From Wolbachia endosymbiont of Ctenocephalides felis wCfeF (GTDB lineage: Bacteria > Pseudomonadota > Alphaproteobacteria > Rickettsiales > Anaplasmataceae): a DNA stretch of 64,000 nt. The notes beneath the pieces are model-generated. The model was not told the DNA's origin and did not search any database. It saw nothing but the letters and a program-made list of their open reading frames with translations. The DNA lies in NCBI GenBank assembly GCA_028571325.1, contig CP116767.1:711150-775149 (forward strand). Direction: 5' to 3'. Position 1 is the stretch's first letter. Each line of letters opens with the position of its first letter. Both the position numbers and the translations under genes were made by a program. Positions 36,201-45,206 of the stretch are shown here, piece by piece.

Positions 36201-36276
36201 TAGTATTATGTAGTTTTTTTGATAGTTTATTATTTCCATTAGTACTATCAGCTTTTACACCTTTATTGCTATGCAT
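33247..36276 (-). CDS. Tandem 46-residue repeat protein, copy 1 (20 repeats)
   Basis: The 1009-residue protein has a 77-residue N-terminus (VGEVKADALREFLNTDKG then a half-repeat) followed by 20 nearly identical repeats and a partial one. Each repeat is about 46 residues (138 bases) and starts GAGAKAKEAFQGLYDL, continues FDDEGNKTKYLKTLEK and ends EGIDLARISSIL. Repeats 8 and 19 are 43 long. Variation is limited to a few sites: the residue pair after ISSIL (N-G, S-G, S-K, G-K), the A-K/A-R/A-N position, D-D/D-G/Q-Q and L/W before FD. Each repeat would fold as two or three helices, so the whole is a long alpha-solenoid. No signal peptide or membrane helix. A second copy follows. Function unknown; see findings. 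Confidence 0.9.
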   Translation of the reverse strand: MHSNKGVKADSTNGNNKLSKKLHNTSLLNEKDKFIKVIVGEVKADALREFLNTDKGQNMFDIICENKVKRNMSSILNGAGAKAKEALQGLYYLLFDDEGNKTKYLKTLEKEGIDLARISGILSKAGARAKKAFQGLYYLWFDQQGNKTKYLKTIEKEGIDLARISSILSGAGANAKGAFQSLYDLLFDDKGNKTKYLKTLEKEGIDLARISSILGKAGARAKEAFQGLYDLLFDGEGNKTKYLKTLEKEGIDLARISGILSKAGARAKEAFQGLYDLLFDDKGNKTKYLKTLEKEGIDLARISSILNGAGAKAKDAFQGLCDLWFDGEGNKTKYLKTLEKEGIDLVRISSILNGAKAKAKDAFQGLYNLWFDQQGKKRRCLEALEKEGIDLARISSILNGAGAKAKDAFQGLCDLWFDGEGNKTKYLEKEGIGLARISSILNGAGAKAKDAFQGLYDLWFDDKGNKTKYLKTLEKEGIDLARITSILSGAGAKAKDAFQNLYHLWFDDGGNKTKYLKTLEKEGIDLARISSILGKAGARAKEAFQGLYYLWFDDEGNKTKYLETLEKEGIDLARISSILSGAGANAKGAFQSLYDLLFDDKGNKTKYLKTLEKEGIDLARITSILSGAGANAKGAFQSLYDLLFDQQGNKTKYLKTLEKEGIDLARITSILSGAGANAKGAFQSLYDLLFDDEGNKTKYLKTLEKEGIDLARITSILSGAGAKVKEAFQDLYDLLFDDEGNKTKYLKTLEKEGIDLARISGILSKAGARAKEAFQGLYDLWFDGEGNKTKYLKTLEKEGIDLARISSILNGAGAKAKEALQDLYDLWFDDEGNKTKYLKTLEKEGIDLARISGILSKAGARAKEAFQGLYYLWFDDEGNKTKYLKTLEKEGINLAHMSSILNGAGTKAKEAFQGLYHLLFDDEGNKTKYLKTLEKDLARISSILNGAGAKAKEAFQDLYHLLFDQQGKKKECLEMLEKEGINLARISSILSGAGAKAKEAFQDLYESLV

Positions 36277-36459
36277 ATCAAGAAATCTATTTTTCTGATG
36301 TTGATCTAGTGTGAAAATATAAGCAAATCAAACGTACTTCTGTTGCTTAGCCTGCTTTCGAATAAATCATTACTAGCTTATTAGTATAGCATTAAAAACC
36401 TAAACAATGCAACCACTTCCAGTAACCAAAACCAGCTGGTGTGAGAAGGCCGGTATCTC

Positions 36460-36531
36460 TATAGATGTTATCGCTAAAATTACCAGCCTTTCGGTAAATG
36501 AAATAAAGCAACTTCAGGAGGAAATAGCCTA
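36460..36531 (+). pseudogene. Rpn-type nuclease C-terminal remnant, copy 2
   Basis: The frame DVIAKITSLSVNEIKQLQ ends at 36531 with the same flank as copy 1. It lies in the gap between the two repeat genes (36277-36701), which otherwise holds only leader sequence. Confidence 0.5.
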
Positions 36532-36701
36532 AACCTGCTGTATATAATATTCTGCATAACTTATCTATCTACCTGCATTGATAATACTATTAAAATATAT
36601 GTTTTTTCGCCCTTATCATCAAACCAAAGATTCATATAAACCTTGAAAGGCGTCTTTAGCATTGGTTCCTACTCCACTTAAAATACTCGAGATACGAGCC
36701 G

Positions 36702-39662
36702 CTATTCCCCTTTTCTTTCTAAAATTAAATACTTTGTTTTGTTTCCTTCATCGTCAAACCAAAGATCGTATAAATCTTGAAAAGCTTCTTTAGCATTAGC
36801 TCCCGCTCTGTTTAAGATGCTGGACACACGAGCTAGATCTATTCCTTCTTTTTCTAAAGTCTTTAAATACTTCGTTTTGTTTCCTTTATCATCAAACAAA
36901 AGGTAATACAAACTTTGAAAGGCATCTTTAGCATTAGCTCCAGCCCCACTTAAAATGCTGGAGATACGAGCTAGATCTATTCCTTCTTTTTCTATAGTCT
37001 TTAAATACTTTGTTTTGTTCCCTTCACCATCAAACCAAAGATCATATAAACCTTGAAAAGCTTCTTTTGCACGAGCCCCTGCTTTACTTAGTATACCGGA
37101 GATACGAGCTAGATCTATTCCTTCTTTTTCTATAGTCTTTAAATACTTCGTTTTGTTTCCTTTATCATCAAACAAAAGGTAATACAAACTTTGAAAGGCA
37201 TCTTTAGCATTAGCTCCAGTCCCACTTAAAATGCTGGAGATACGAGCTAGATCTATTCCTTCTTTTTCTAAAGTCTTTAAATACTTCGTTTTGTTTCCTT
37301 CATCATCAAACAAAAGATCATACAAATCTTGAAAAGCTTCTTTGACCTTAGCTCCAGCCCCACTTAAAATACTAGTGATACGAGCTAGATCTATTCCTTC
37401 TTTTTCTAAAGTTTTTAAATACTTCGTTTTGTTTCCTTGCTGATCAAACAAAAGATCATACAAACTTTGAAAGGCACCTTTAGCATTAGCTCCAGCCCCA
37501 CTTAAAATACTAGTGATACGAGCTAGATCTATTCCTTCTTTTTCTAAAGTTTTTAAATACTTTGTTTTGTTTCCTTTATCATCAAACAAAAGATCATACA
37601 AACTTTGAAAGGCATCTTTAGCATTAGCTCCAGCTCCGTTTAAGATACTGGAGATACGAGCTAGATCTATTCCTTCTTTTTCTAAAGTCTTTAAATACTT
37701 CGTTTTGTTTCCTTTATCATCAAACAAAAGGTAATACAAACTTTGAAAGGCATCTTTAGCATTAGCTCCAGCCCCACTTAAAATGCTGGAGATACGAGCT
37801 AGATCTATTCCTTCTTTTTCTATAGTCTTTAAATACTTCGTTTTGTTTCCTCCATCATCAAACCAAAGATGATATAAATTTTGAAAAGCTTCTTTTGCCT
37901 TTGCTCCTGCTCCACTTAAAATACTAGTGATACGAGCTAGATCTATTCCTTCTTTCTCTAAAGCTTCAAGACATCTTCTCTTTCTCCCTTGTTGATCAAA
38001 CCAAAGGTTATATAAACCCTGAAAAGCTTCTTTTGCCTTTGCTTTTGCTCCGTTTAAGATACTGGAGATGCGAACTAGATCTATTCCTTCTTTCTCTAAA
38101 GTTTTTAAATACTTTGTTTTGTTTCCTTCATCGTCAAACCAAAGATCATACAAATCTTGAAGAGCCTCTTTAGCCTTAGCTCCTGCTCCATTTAAGATGC
38201 TAGAGATGCGAGCTAGATCTATTCCTTCTTTTTCTAAAGTCTTCAAATACTTCGTTTTGTTTCCTTCACCGTCAAACCAAAGATCATATAAACCTTGAAA
38301 AGCTTCTTTTGCACGAGCCCCTGCTTTACTTAGTATACCGGAGATACGAGCTAGATCTATTCCTTCTTTCTCTAAAGTCTTCAAATACTTCGTTTTGTTT
38401 CCTTCATCATCAAATAAAAGATCATACAAATCTTGAAAAGCTTCTTTGACCTTGGCTCCAGCCCCACTTAAAATACTAGTGATACGAGCTAGATCTATTC
38501 CTTCTTTCTCTAAAGTCTTCAAATACTTCGTTTTGTTTCCTTCATCATCAAACAAAAGATCATACAAACTTTGAAAGGCACCTTTAGCATTAGCTCCAGC
38601 CCCACTTAAAATACTAGTGATACGAGCTAGATCTATTCCTTCTTTTTCTAAAGTTTTTAAATACTTCGTTTTGTTTCCTTGCTGATCAAACAAAAGATCA
38701 TACAAACTTTGAAAGGCACCTTTAGCATTAGCTCCAGCCCCACTTAAAATACTAGTGATACGAGCTAGATCTATTCCTTCTTTTTCTAAAGTTTTTAAAT
38801 ACTTTGTTTTGTTTCCTTTATCATCAAATAAAAGATCATACAAATCTTGAAAAGCTTCTTTGACCTTGGCTCCAGCCCCACTTAAAATACTAGTGATACG
38901 AGCTAGATCTATTCCTTCTTTCTCTAAAGTTTTTAAATACTTCGTTTTGTTTCCTTCATCATCAAACCAAAGATAATATAAACCTTGAAAAGCTTCTTTA
39001 GCACGAGCCCCTGCTTTACCTAGGATACTGGAAATACGAGCTAGATCTATTCCTTCTTTCTCTAAAGTTTTTAAATACTTCGTTTTGTTTCCTTTATCAT
39101 CAAACAAAAGGTAATACAAACTTTGAAAGGCATCTTTAGCATTAGCTCCAGCCCCACTTAAAATGCTGGAGATACGAGCTAGATCTATTCCTTCTTTCTC
39201 TAAAGTTTTTAAATACTTTGTTTTGTTTCCTTGCTGATCAAACCAAAGATAATATAAACCTTGAAAAGCTTTTTTAGCACGAGCCCTTGCTTTACCTAGT
39301 ATACCGGAGATACGAGCTAGATCTATTCCTTCTTTCTCTAAAGTTTTTAAATACTTTGTTTTGTTTCCTTCATCATCAAACCAAAGATAATATAAACCTT
39401 GAAGAGCCTCTTTAGCCTTAGCTCCTGCTCCATTTAAGATGCTGGACATATTACGTTTAACTTTATTCTCACATATAATGTCGAACATATTTTGTCCTTT
39501 ATCTGTATTTAAAAATTCTCTCAAGGCATCTGCTTTTACTTCACCAACTATGACTTTAATAAACTTATCTTTTTCATTGAGGAGGCTAGTATTATGTAGT
39601 TTTTTTGATAGTTTATTATTTCCATTAGTACTATCAGCTTTTACACCTTTATTGCTATGCAT
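36702..39662 (-). CDS. Tandem 46-residue repeat protein, copy 2 (19 repeats, end altered)
   Basis: The 986-residue protein has the same 77-residue N-terminus as copy 1, then 19 full 46-residue repeats and a partial one. Order of repeat variants differs from copy 1, though long blocks match, so repeats have been shuffled by recombination. The C-terminus ends abnormally with ILERKGE. Comparison with the repeat shows small deletions and insertions around 36690-36720 that shift the frame; beyond them further repeat sequence (36625-36690) is left untranslated. It may still be functional because a solenoid tolerates loss of a few repeats. Confidence 0.88.
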   Translation of the reverse strand: MHSNKGVKADSTNGNNKLSKKLHNTSLLNEKDKFIKVIVGEVKADALREFLNTDKGQNMFDIICENKVKRNMSSILNGAGAKAKEALQGLYYLWFDDEGNKTKYLKTLEKEGIDLARISGILGKARARAKKAFQGLYYLWFDQQGNKTKYLKTLEKEGIDLARISSILSGAGANAKDAFQSLYYLLFDDKGNKTKYLKTLEKEGIDLARISSILGKAGARAKEAFQGLYYLWFDDEGNKTKYLKTLEKEGIDLARITSILSGAGAKVKEAFQDLYDLLFDDKGNKTKYLKTLEKEGIDLARITSILSGAGANAKGAFQSLYDLLFDQQGNKTKYLKTLEKEGIDLARITSILSGAGANAKGAFQSLYDLLFDDEGNKTKYLKTLEKEGIDLARITSILSGAGAKVKEAFQDLYDLLFDDEGNKTKYLKTLEKEGIDLARISGILSKAGARAKEAFQGLYDLWFDGEGNKTKYLKTLEKEGIDLARISSILNGAGAKAKEALQDLYDLWFDDEGNKTKYLKTLEKEGIDLVRISSILNGAKAKAKEAFQGLYNLWFDQQGRKRRCLEALEKEGIDLARITSILSGAGAKAKEAFQNLYHLWFDDGGNKTKYLKTIEKEGIDLARISSILSGAGANAKDAFQSLYYLLFDDKGNKTKYLKTLEKEGIDLARISSILNGAGANAKDAFQSLYDLLFDDKGNKTKYLKTLEKEGIDLARITSILSGAGANAKGAFQSLYDLLFDQQGNKTKYLKTLEKEGIDLARITSILSGAGAKVKEAFQDLYDLLFDDEGNKTKYLKTLEKEGIDLARISSILSGTGANAKDAFQSLYYLLFDDKGNKTKYLKTIEKEGIDLARISGILSKAGARAKEAFQGLYDLWFDGEGNKTKYLKTIEKEGIDLARISSILSGAGANAKDAFQSLYYLLFDDKGNKTKYLKTLEKEGIDLARVSSILNRAGANAKEAFQDLYDLWFDDEGNKTKYLILERKGE

Positions 39663-39994
39663 ATCAAGAAATCTATTTTTCTGATGTTGATCTAGTGTGA
39701 AAATATAAGCAAATCAAATGTACTTCTGTTGCTTAGCCTGCTTTCGAATAAATCATTACTAGCTTATTAGTATAGCATTAAAAACCTAAACAATGCAACC
39801 ATTTTCAGTAACCAAAACCAGCTAGCGTGAAAATGCCGGTGTCTTCTATAGACGTTATCGCTCAAATTACCAGCCTTTCGGTAGATGAAATAAAGCAACT
39901 TCAGGGGGAAATAGCCTAGCGGTGCCACAGTGATCTTTGTTGATTCTTTACTGTCACACTACTTAAATCAGACTCAGGTTGACCATCTGTTCCT
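39663..39994. other. Leader of repeat gene 2 and third Rpn remnant
   Basis: This 332-base stretch has the duplicated leader (copy of 36277-36460). A third Rpn C-terminal remnant follows (about 39848-39919, DVIAQITSLSVDEIKQLQ), then the 3' end of the ankyrin/NB-ARC gene. No gene is visible. Confidence 0.55.
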
Positions 39995-41937
39995 CTAGTA
40001 GTTTTTGACAATTAACTTTTCTCCTTTTTTACCTTGCTTTTGTAATCTTAGCCTTATTACCTGCTGCACTAATGTGTGAATGCTTAATATACCCTGCTTT
40101 ACATTAACCATTGAGTATTGTTCGAGTAAGTCAAGAGCACTCCATAACCTTTCTTTATCTGCTGTTAGTTTTGAAAAGAGTTTTTCTATAGGAATTTCAT
40201 TAGTAGCAAAATAAGCTGCCACTTCCAAAATATTCAATGCTTCTTGCCCGCATTCCTTTTGTTTTATATTTTCAATTGTAACTTCCCAAGTTGTAAATGT
40301 CGTTTTAGTATAACGATCACTTCTAAACTCAGGATCTAACTCAAAATTAAGCAACTTTTCTGGTGTTTTTTCATATTCTTCTAAGGCATCTCTAATCTCA
40401 AGCTTTTTTTCACCCCTAAGCTTCAAGCTTTCATTTCTATCTCCAATATATAACAATATTTGATATAGAGCTAAAGGATAATATTGTAATTTTTCTGCCA
40501 ATTTTTTTATATCTTTATCTTGTTCACTGCTTGTTATCCTCAAGAACTTTTTGGTAAATTCCGTTGCCTCTTTACTAGTAAATACATCTAATGGTAATAG
40601 TTCTATATTTTCTTTCCATTTCTGGTTACGAGAGGTGATAAGAATATAAGGCTTCTTGTCACCAGAAAATGAAGAAAAAGATGATGGTAAAAACTCATTG
40701 ATATCCTTATACTCTTCAGCATTGTCAAAAATGAAAAGACCTTTTATAACGTAAAAATATTTATACACATCATTGACGATAGATTTAATATCCCTTTCTT
40801 CTATCTTTTTATCTCTCTTTTCTTTAACAGGAATTTCTAACCTTTTAGCTAATTCTTGAAACGATTTTTTTAGGCTTTCTTGTGTTTCAGCATTTATCCA
40901 TATAGCATTACTATCATAGTATTTGTAATATTGATAGATGTACTTTCTAGCCAGTTCACTTTTACCTACCCCTCCAAGACCAATAATAGAAACAGCTGGA
41001 CTGTTACTTTGTAATTTATCATGTAAAGCTTTCAATTTATTACCCCTGCCAGTAAAAGTTGCCACTGGCGCCATCAAATTATACCACACCACATGCTTAT
41101 CATTCACACCTCTTTTCACAAGGTATTTTACTATATTTAACTTACCATTTCTAATAGCACAGTTGAAAGGAGTCTTGCCACCATTGGCTTTAGCATTAAT
41201 AAACTCGTTCAATTTACTAGAGTTTGTTTTTTCCAAATATTCTATCAGGTATTTTACTATACTCAATTTACCATTTAGAGCGGCATAGTGTAAAGGAGTC
41301 ATACCGTAATTGTCGGTAGCATTGAGATCAGCTCCACTGTCAATGAGTTCTTTAACCTTGTCAAGATTGCCTTGTTCTGCAGTATCAATTAATTCTTGAT
41401 TACGAAAAAGTTTTGTCATACTGGTAAAGCCCATTTCTGTTACAATACCCATCAGAGCATCTAAAGCTGTTTCGCCTTCAGAATCTTCTATGTTGACGCC
41501 TGCTTCTTTATTGATAAGGTTTTTGCCACATTCAACCAACCAGCAGAAATAGCCTCACACAATGGTGTATCGCCAAAATTGGACTTGATGGTGAAATCAA
41601 CTTTTTTCTTGTCGATAAGGTATTTAACTATTTCTAGACAACCATTAGAAGCAGCCAAATGTAAAGGAGTCCTTCCATCATTATCCTTAACATTAAAATC
41701 AGCCTTTTTCTCATCTATAAGGTATTTAACTATTTCTAAGTAACCATTACAAACGGCAAAATATAAAGGAGTCTTTTTAAAAATACCATCCTTGATGTTA
41801 AAGTTAGCCCCATTATCAATAAGCTCTTTAACCTTATCAAGATCACCGTACCTTGCAGCGTCAATTAACTGTCGATCACACATAGTTACCTCCTCACTCT
41901 TAGTTAATATTATAACTCCTTTTTCTAAAAATGCCAC
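39995..41937 (-). pseudogene. Ankyrin-NB-ARC (STAND) ATPase, frameshifted
   Basis: Two overlapping frames (41488-41937, 149 codons, and 39995-41539, 514 codons) join into one protein of about 647 residues if one base is added to the five-T run at 41520-41524. Ankyrin repeats (TPLYFAVCNG, TPLHLAASNG, TPLHYAALNG and others) occupy the N-terminal 300 residues. An NB-ARC ATPase follows, with GLGGVGKS, a Walker B GLFIFDNAE, an ILITSRNQK sensor and a PLALYQ motif. A short winged-helix-like region leads to the C-terminus. There is no TPR or WD sensor array, so it may be truncated. STAND proteins are signal switches; here it could be a phage defence or effector gene. Confidence 0.83.
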
Positions 41938-42023
41938 TAAAATTTAGTTAATTGAAACTGCGTTTTCAAGATTGGAGGTACACCAGCCCTCTCCTACTTA
42001 CCCACGTTCTTCACAATTTGAAC

Positions 42024-45000
42024 TCATGCCCCTGACCAAACTTTCTGTATACTTTCTTTTACAGAAAAAGGTAAAGATACATTGTCTAATGAAGAGTTCA
42101 CTGATGAGCTCATTGCCTCAAAACGCATCAATTCTCCAGATCTGATAAAATACCCTCGCTCTATGGCTTCTTTAACTGATAACCCTCCCAATCGGCAATT
42201 TTTTCCTACTTCTTCTCCGCAATCTTCTAATTCCTTCAACATCTCTTTATTCCCTTCTACCCTTATTAGGTCTTGATTTTTCTTATCAGGATATAATCTA
42301 ACTTCTAATTCTCCCAAACTAGTAGGGAAAGTTAATACTATATCACTACCACCTGCAAGGTCAGTATAATTTCTTATTCCTTTTTCCGTTATAATTTCTA
42401 CTTCACTTTTACCGATCCTTATTACATCCCTTCGGTATTCCATGCTCTTTTGAGAAAAGCTTAAGCTTCTTGCTCCATTTATGATTTCTGCAACCTTTAC
42501 CGTGCTATCCTTTGAACATCTTAAATAGAAAGTAGAGTTATCCATTTTTGCATCTTTTACCCTGCCACTTACTGCACTTTTAGCAATTTCCATGAATTTC
42601 AGAGTATGGTTCTTATAATCCACAAAAGCTTGTTTCATATTATTTTTATGACCTTCAAACTCCTCCAGTTCGTCAATTACATGTATACTTTTTATATTAT
42701 ATAATACCGCTCCTTCTGATACTAATTGACATACTATACCGCTAGCAACTTCTACATCGCTTGCAACTTTAGACTCTTTTTTTAATTTACTAATTTTTCT
42801 TACTACATAATCCATAAAACCATATTTACTTTCATACGTCTTTCCATATAGTTTCCCTTGTTTAGGAAGATTAAGCTTTACTCCAGACGCTATAGCTTCA
42901 TTTACAATTTGTTTTAGTTCATTCATATTTTTAGCTGCTTCCACTCGAACTAAAAACGTTCCCAACGCTTGCTGCTGGCGTAGCATTAAATTATCCCATA
43001 GAGTACCAGGTTCGAACACACGTTCTTTTCTATCTGACCCTTTAGCCGTCCCTGCTTCTAACAGCAATCTTTTTGCTTCTTCACAAGCAAATTGGAGAAT
43101 CTTTGACTTTCCTTCATCATTATGAAGATTTAAAATCCTTTTTAAATCTTGATTGTCCTTTTGTTTCTTTAACAATTCTTTCAACTTGGTAGGGTTTCCC
43201 AAAGCATTATATAATTCTTTTTTCAAACTCCTTTGCTCAGTAGTTAAAAGTAATTTTTCAACCTCATAGTTATGATTATTAATTGCAATGTCTAGTGGGG
43301 TTTTTCCTTCATTATCCTGTTCATTAAGTTTAGCTTCTCTGCTAAGAGTCTTTATAATGTTCTCGTCAGTAGCATAATGTAAAGGTGTTTTTCCTCTATC
43401 GTCCTTTACATTAGGATCAGCTTTTGCTTCCAAAAGTAAATTCACATATTGCTCCTTCCTCCAGTCCATACTTGACACTACGTGCAATAACGTCAATTTA
43501 GATTCTCCTCTTTGAAGATTAAGAACTTTGTTTAAATCTTGATCATTTGCATTCTTTTTTAAGAATGTTTCAAGCTCTACATAAACATCTTTACTAGGAA
43601 TGTCCTTAAAAATACTCAACAATTCTGCATTCAAATTTTCTTGATTCTTTGTTAAGCCGGATACGTCAACAAACCAGGTACATATTAAATTATCAAATGT
43701 ACCTTTCCCTACAACGTCAATTAAAAGGCCGTTATCACGAAGCAGCAACGAATATTTGAACAGCTCATATTCATCACCAACTTGTTTCTTCTCTTGTTGT
43801 GTTTCTTCTGGATGCCTGGATTCATTACCTTTGATTAATTCAGCTAAACGCTTTAAAGTTTCAACATCTCTATTCCCCAATAAAGGATTTGCTCCTTTCT
43901 GAAGTAAGGCATTTACTATCTCTACATGGTCGTTTCTAACAGCCCGGTATAATGGAGTATACCCTTCTGCATCGATTTTATTAATATCTGTGTTGTTTCC
44001 TATTAATGCCTTTACTATCTCTGTATAACCATTCTCAGCAGCCCAGCTCAGTAGCAACGCATTTTTATCTGCTACATTAAAATTTTCCTTGTTTTCTATT
44101 AAGACTTCCACTATATCTGTAAGGCCATTATCGGCAGCATACTGTAATGGGATACTCCCAAAATTATCTTCTATATAAAAACTTGCCTTGTTTTTTGTCA
44201 GAATTTTTACTATCTCTTTATTTTCTGTTTCAACAGCAAAGTGTAATGGAGTATATCCATGTTTACTCACTTTATTAACATCGGCCTTGTTTTTTATTAG
44301 AACTTCCATCATTTCTTGATTGCAATTTTGAACGGTCCAGTGTAATGGGGTCAACCCGGCATTATCCGCCGCATCAACTTTTGCCCCTTTTTCTATGAGA
44401 GCCTTTGCTGTTTCTATATGGCCCCCAACAGCAGCCCAGTATAATGGAGTATACCCCATTTTATCTGTTACATTAACATCTACCCTTTCCATCAAAGCCC
44501 TTACTGTCTCTGTATGGCCATTTCTAGCAGCCCAATGTAATGCAGTTAATCCATCTTTATCTACTACATCAATTCTTGCTCCTTTTGCTATTAGAGTCTC
44601 TAATATCTCTGTATAGCCATTTCTAGCAGTCCAGTATAATGTAGTTAACCCATTTTCATCTACTGCATCAATCTTCGCTCCTTTTGTTATTAGAGTTTTT
44701 AATGCTTCTATATGGCCATTTTTAGCAGCCAAGCATGTATTGAACTTGACTTTATGCAGTATATTAGCACTCTCCTGGTCTTTTATTATAACATCTTTTG
44801 TTTCTTTATTATTTCTTTGAGCATAGTAATTTGATGGGGTTTTTCCGTTTACATCTTTTATGTTAGAATTTGCACCAATTCCCATTAGAAATAATATCTC
44901 TTCAGGGCAATTTTGTGCAGCGTAGTGTAATGGAGTTTTATCATCTTTATCCAATGCATTAATATCTACCCTATTCTTCTTTAAGGCTTCCACTATCTTC

Positions 45001-45206
45001 CTATAGCCATTTCCAGCAGCTACATGTAACAACGTAAATTGGCCATTGAATGCATGGCTTATGTTAAATTGACTATCGTGCCACTCTCGATATGTGTCTG
45101 AGTTTTCTCCTAACTTCTCTTTTATTTTTTCAATTATATTACTTTCATTTAAATCATTGTCAGCATTTATTATACGCAATGTTTCTGACCATTGATTATA
45201 TTCCAT
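42024..45206 (-). CDS. Large ankyrin-repeat protein (1060 residues)
   Basis: Roughly residues 45-470 and 550-660 are ankyrin repeats, more than fifteen, with signatures such as GLTALHWAARNGHTE, GYTPLYWAAVGGHIE and GYTPLHFAVETENKE. Several repeats are close copies of each other. The C-terminal 350 residues form a non-ankyrin domain (about 710-1060: GFMDYVVRKISKLKKE, LTFPTSLGELEVRLYP, LGGLSVKEAIERGYF) that I do not recognise; it may be shared with other Wolbachia ankyrin proteins. No signal peptide. It is probably a secreted effector or prophage accessory protein, an inference from family. Confidence 0.9.
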   Translation of the reverse strand: MEYNQWSETLRIINADNDLNESNIIEKIKEKLGENSDTYREWHDSQFNISHAFNGQFTLLHVAAGNGYRKIVEALKKNRVDINALDKDDKTPLHYAAQNCPEEILFLMGIGANSNIKDVNGKTPSNYYAQRNNKETKDVIIKDQESANILHKVKFNTCLAAKNGHIEALKTLITKGAKIDAVDENGLTTLYWTARNGYTEILETLIAKGARIDVVDKDGLTALHWAARNGHTETVRALMERVDVNVTDKMGYTPLYWAAVGGHIETAKALIEKGAKVDAADNAGLTPLHWTVQNCNQEMMEVLIKNKADVNKVSKHGYTPLHFAVETENKEIVKILTKNKASFYIEDNFGSIPLQYAADNGLTDIVEVLIENKENFNVADKNALLLSWAAENGYTEIVKALIGNNTDINKIDAEGYTPLYRAVRNDHVEIVNALLQKGANPLLGNRDVETLKRLAELIKGNESRHPEETQQEKKQVGDEYELFKYSLLLRDNGLLIDVVGKGTFDNLICTWFVDVSGLTKNQENLNAELLSIFKDIPSKDVYVELETFLKKNANDQDLNKVLNLQRGESKLTLLHVVSSMDWRKEQYVNLLLEAKADPNVKDDRGKTPLHYATDENIIKTLSREAKLNEQDNEGKTPLDIAINNHNYEVEKLLLTTEQRSLKKELYNALGNPTKLKELLKKQKDNQDLKRILNLHNDEGKSKILQFACEEAKRLLLEAGTAKGSDRKERVFEPGTLWDNLMLRQQQALGTFLVRVEAAKNMNELKQIVNEAIASGVKLNLPKQGKLYGKTYESKYGFMDYVVRKISKLKKESKVASDVEVASGIVCQLVSEGAVLYNIKSIHVIDELEEFEGHKNNMKQAFVDYKNHTLKFMEIAKSAVSGRVKDAKMDNSTFYLRCSKDSTVKVAEIINGARSLSFSQKSMEYRRDVIRIGKSEVEIITEKGIRNYTDLAGGSDIVLTFPTSLGELEVRLYPDKKNQDLIRVEGNKEMLKELEDCGEEVGKNCRLGGLSVKEAIERGYFIRSGELMRFEAMSSSVNSSLDNVSLPFSVKESIQKVWSGA

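Larger units (their letters stand above)
33160..39919. repeat. Tandem duplication of a 3.4-kb unit (repeat gene plus flanks)
   Basis: The two units carry a repeat-protein gene, an Rpn remnant and shared flanks (for example AACTTGCTGTATACAATATT at 33160 and its near copy at 36531). Start codons are 3386 bases apart and Rpn ends 3372 and 3388 bases apart. Both genes have near-identical first 77 codons and 5' leaders. The duplication is therefore recent or homogenised. Internal repeat order differs between copies. Confidence 0.8.

Noticed and set aside
33247..39662. CRISPR-like regular repeats
   Set aside because: The 138-base periodicity is coding and in frame over the whole length, with no spacers.
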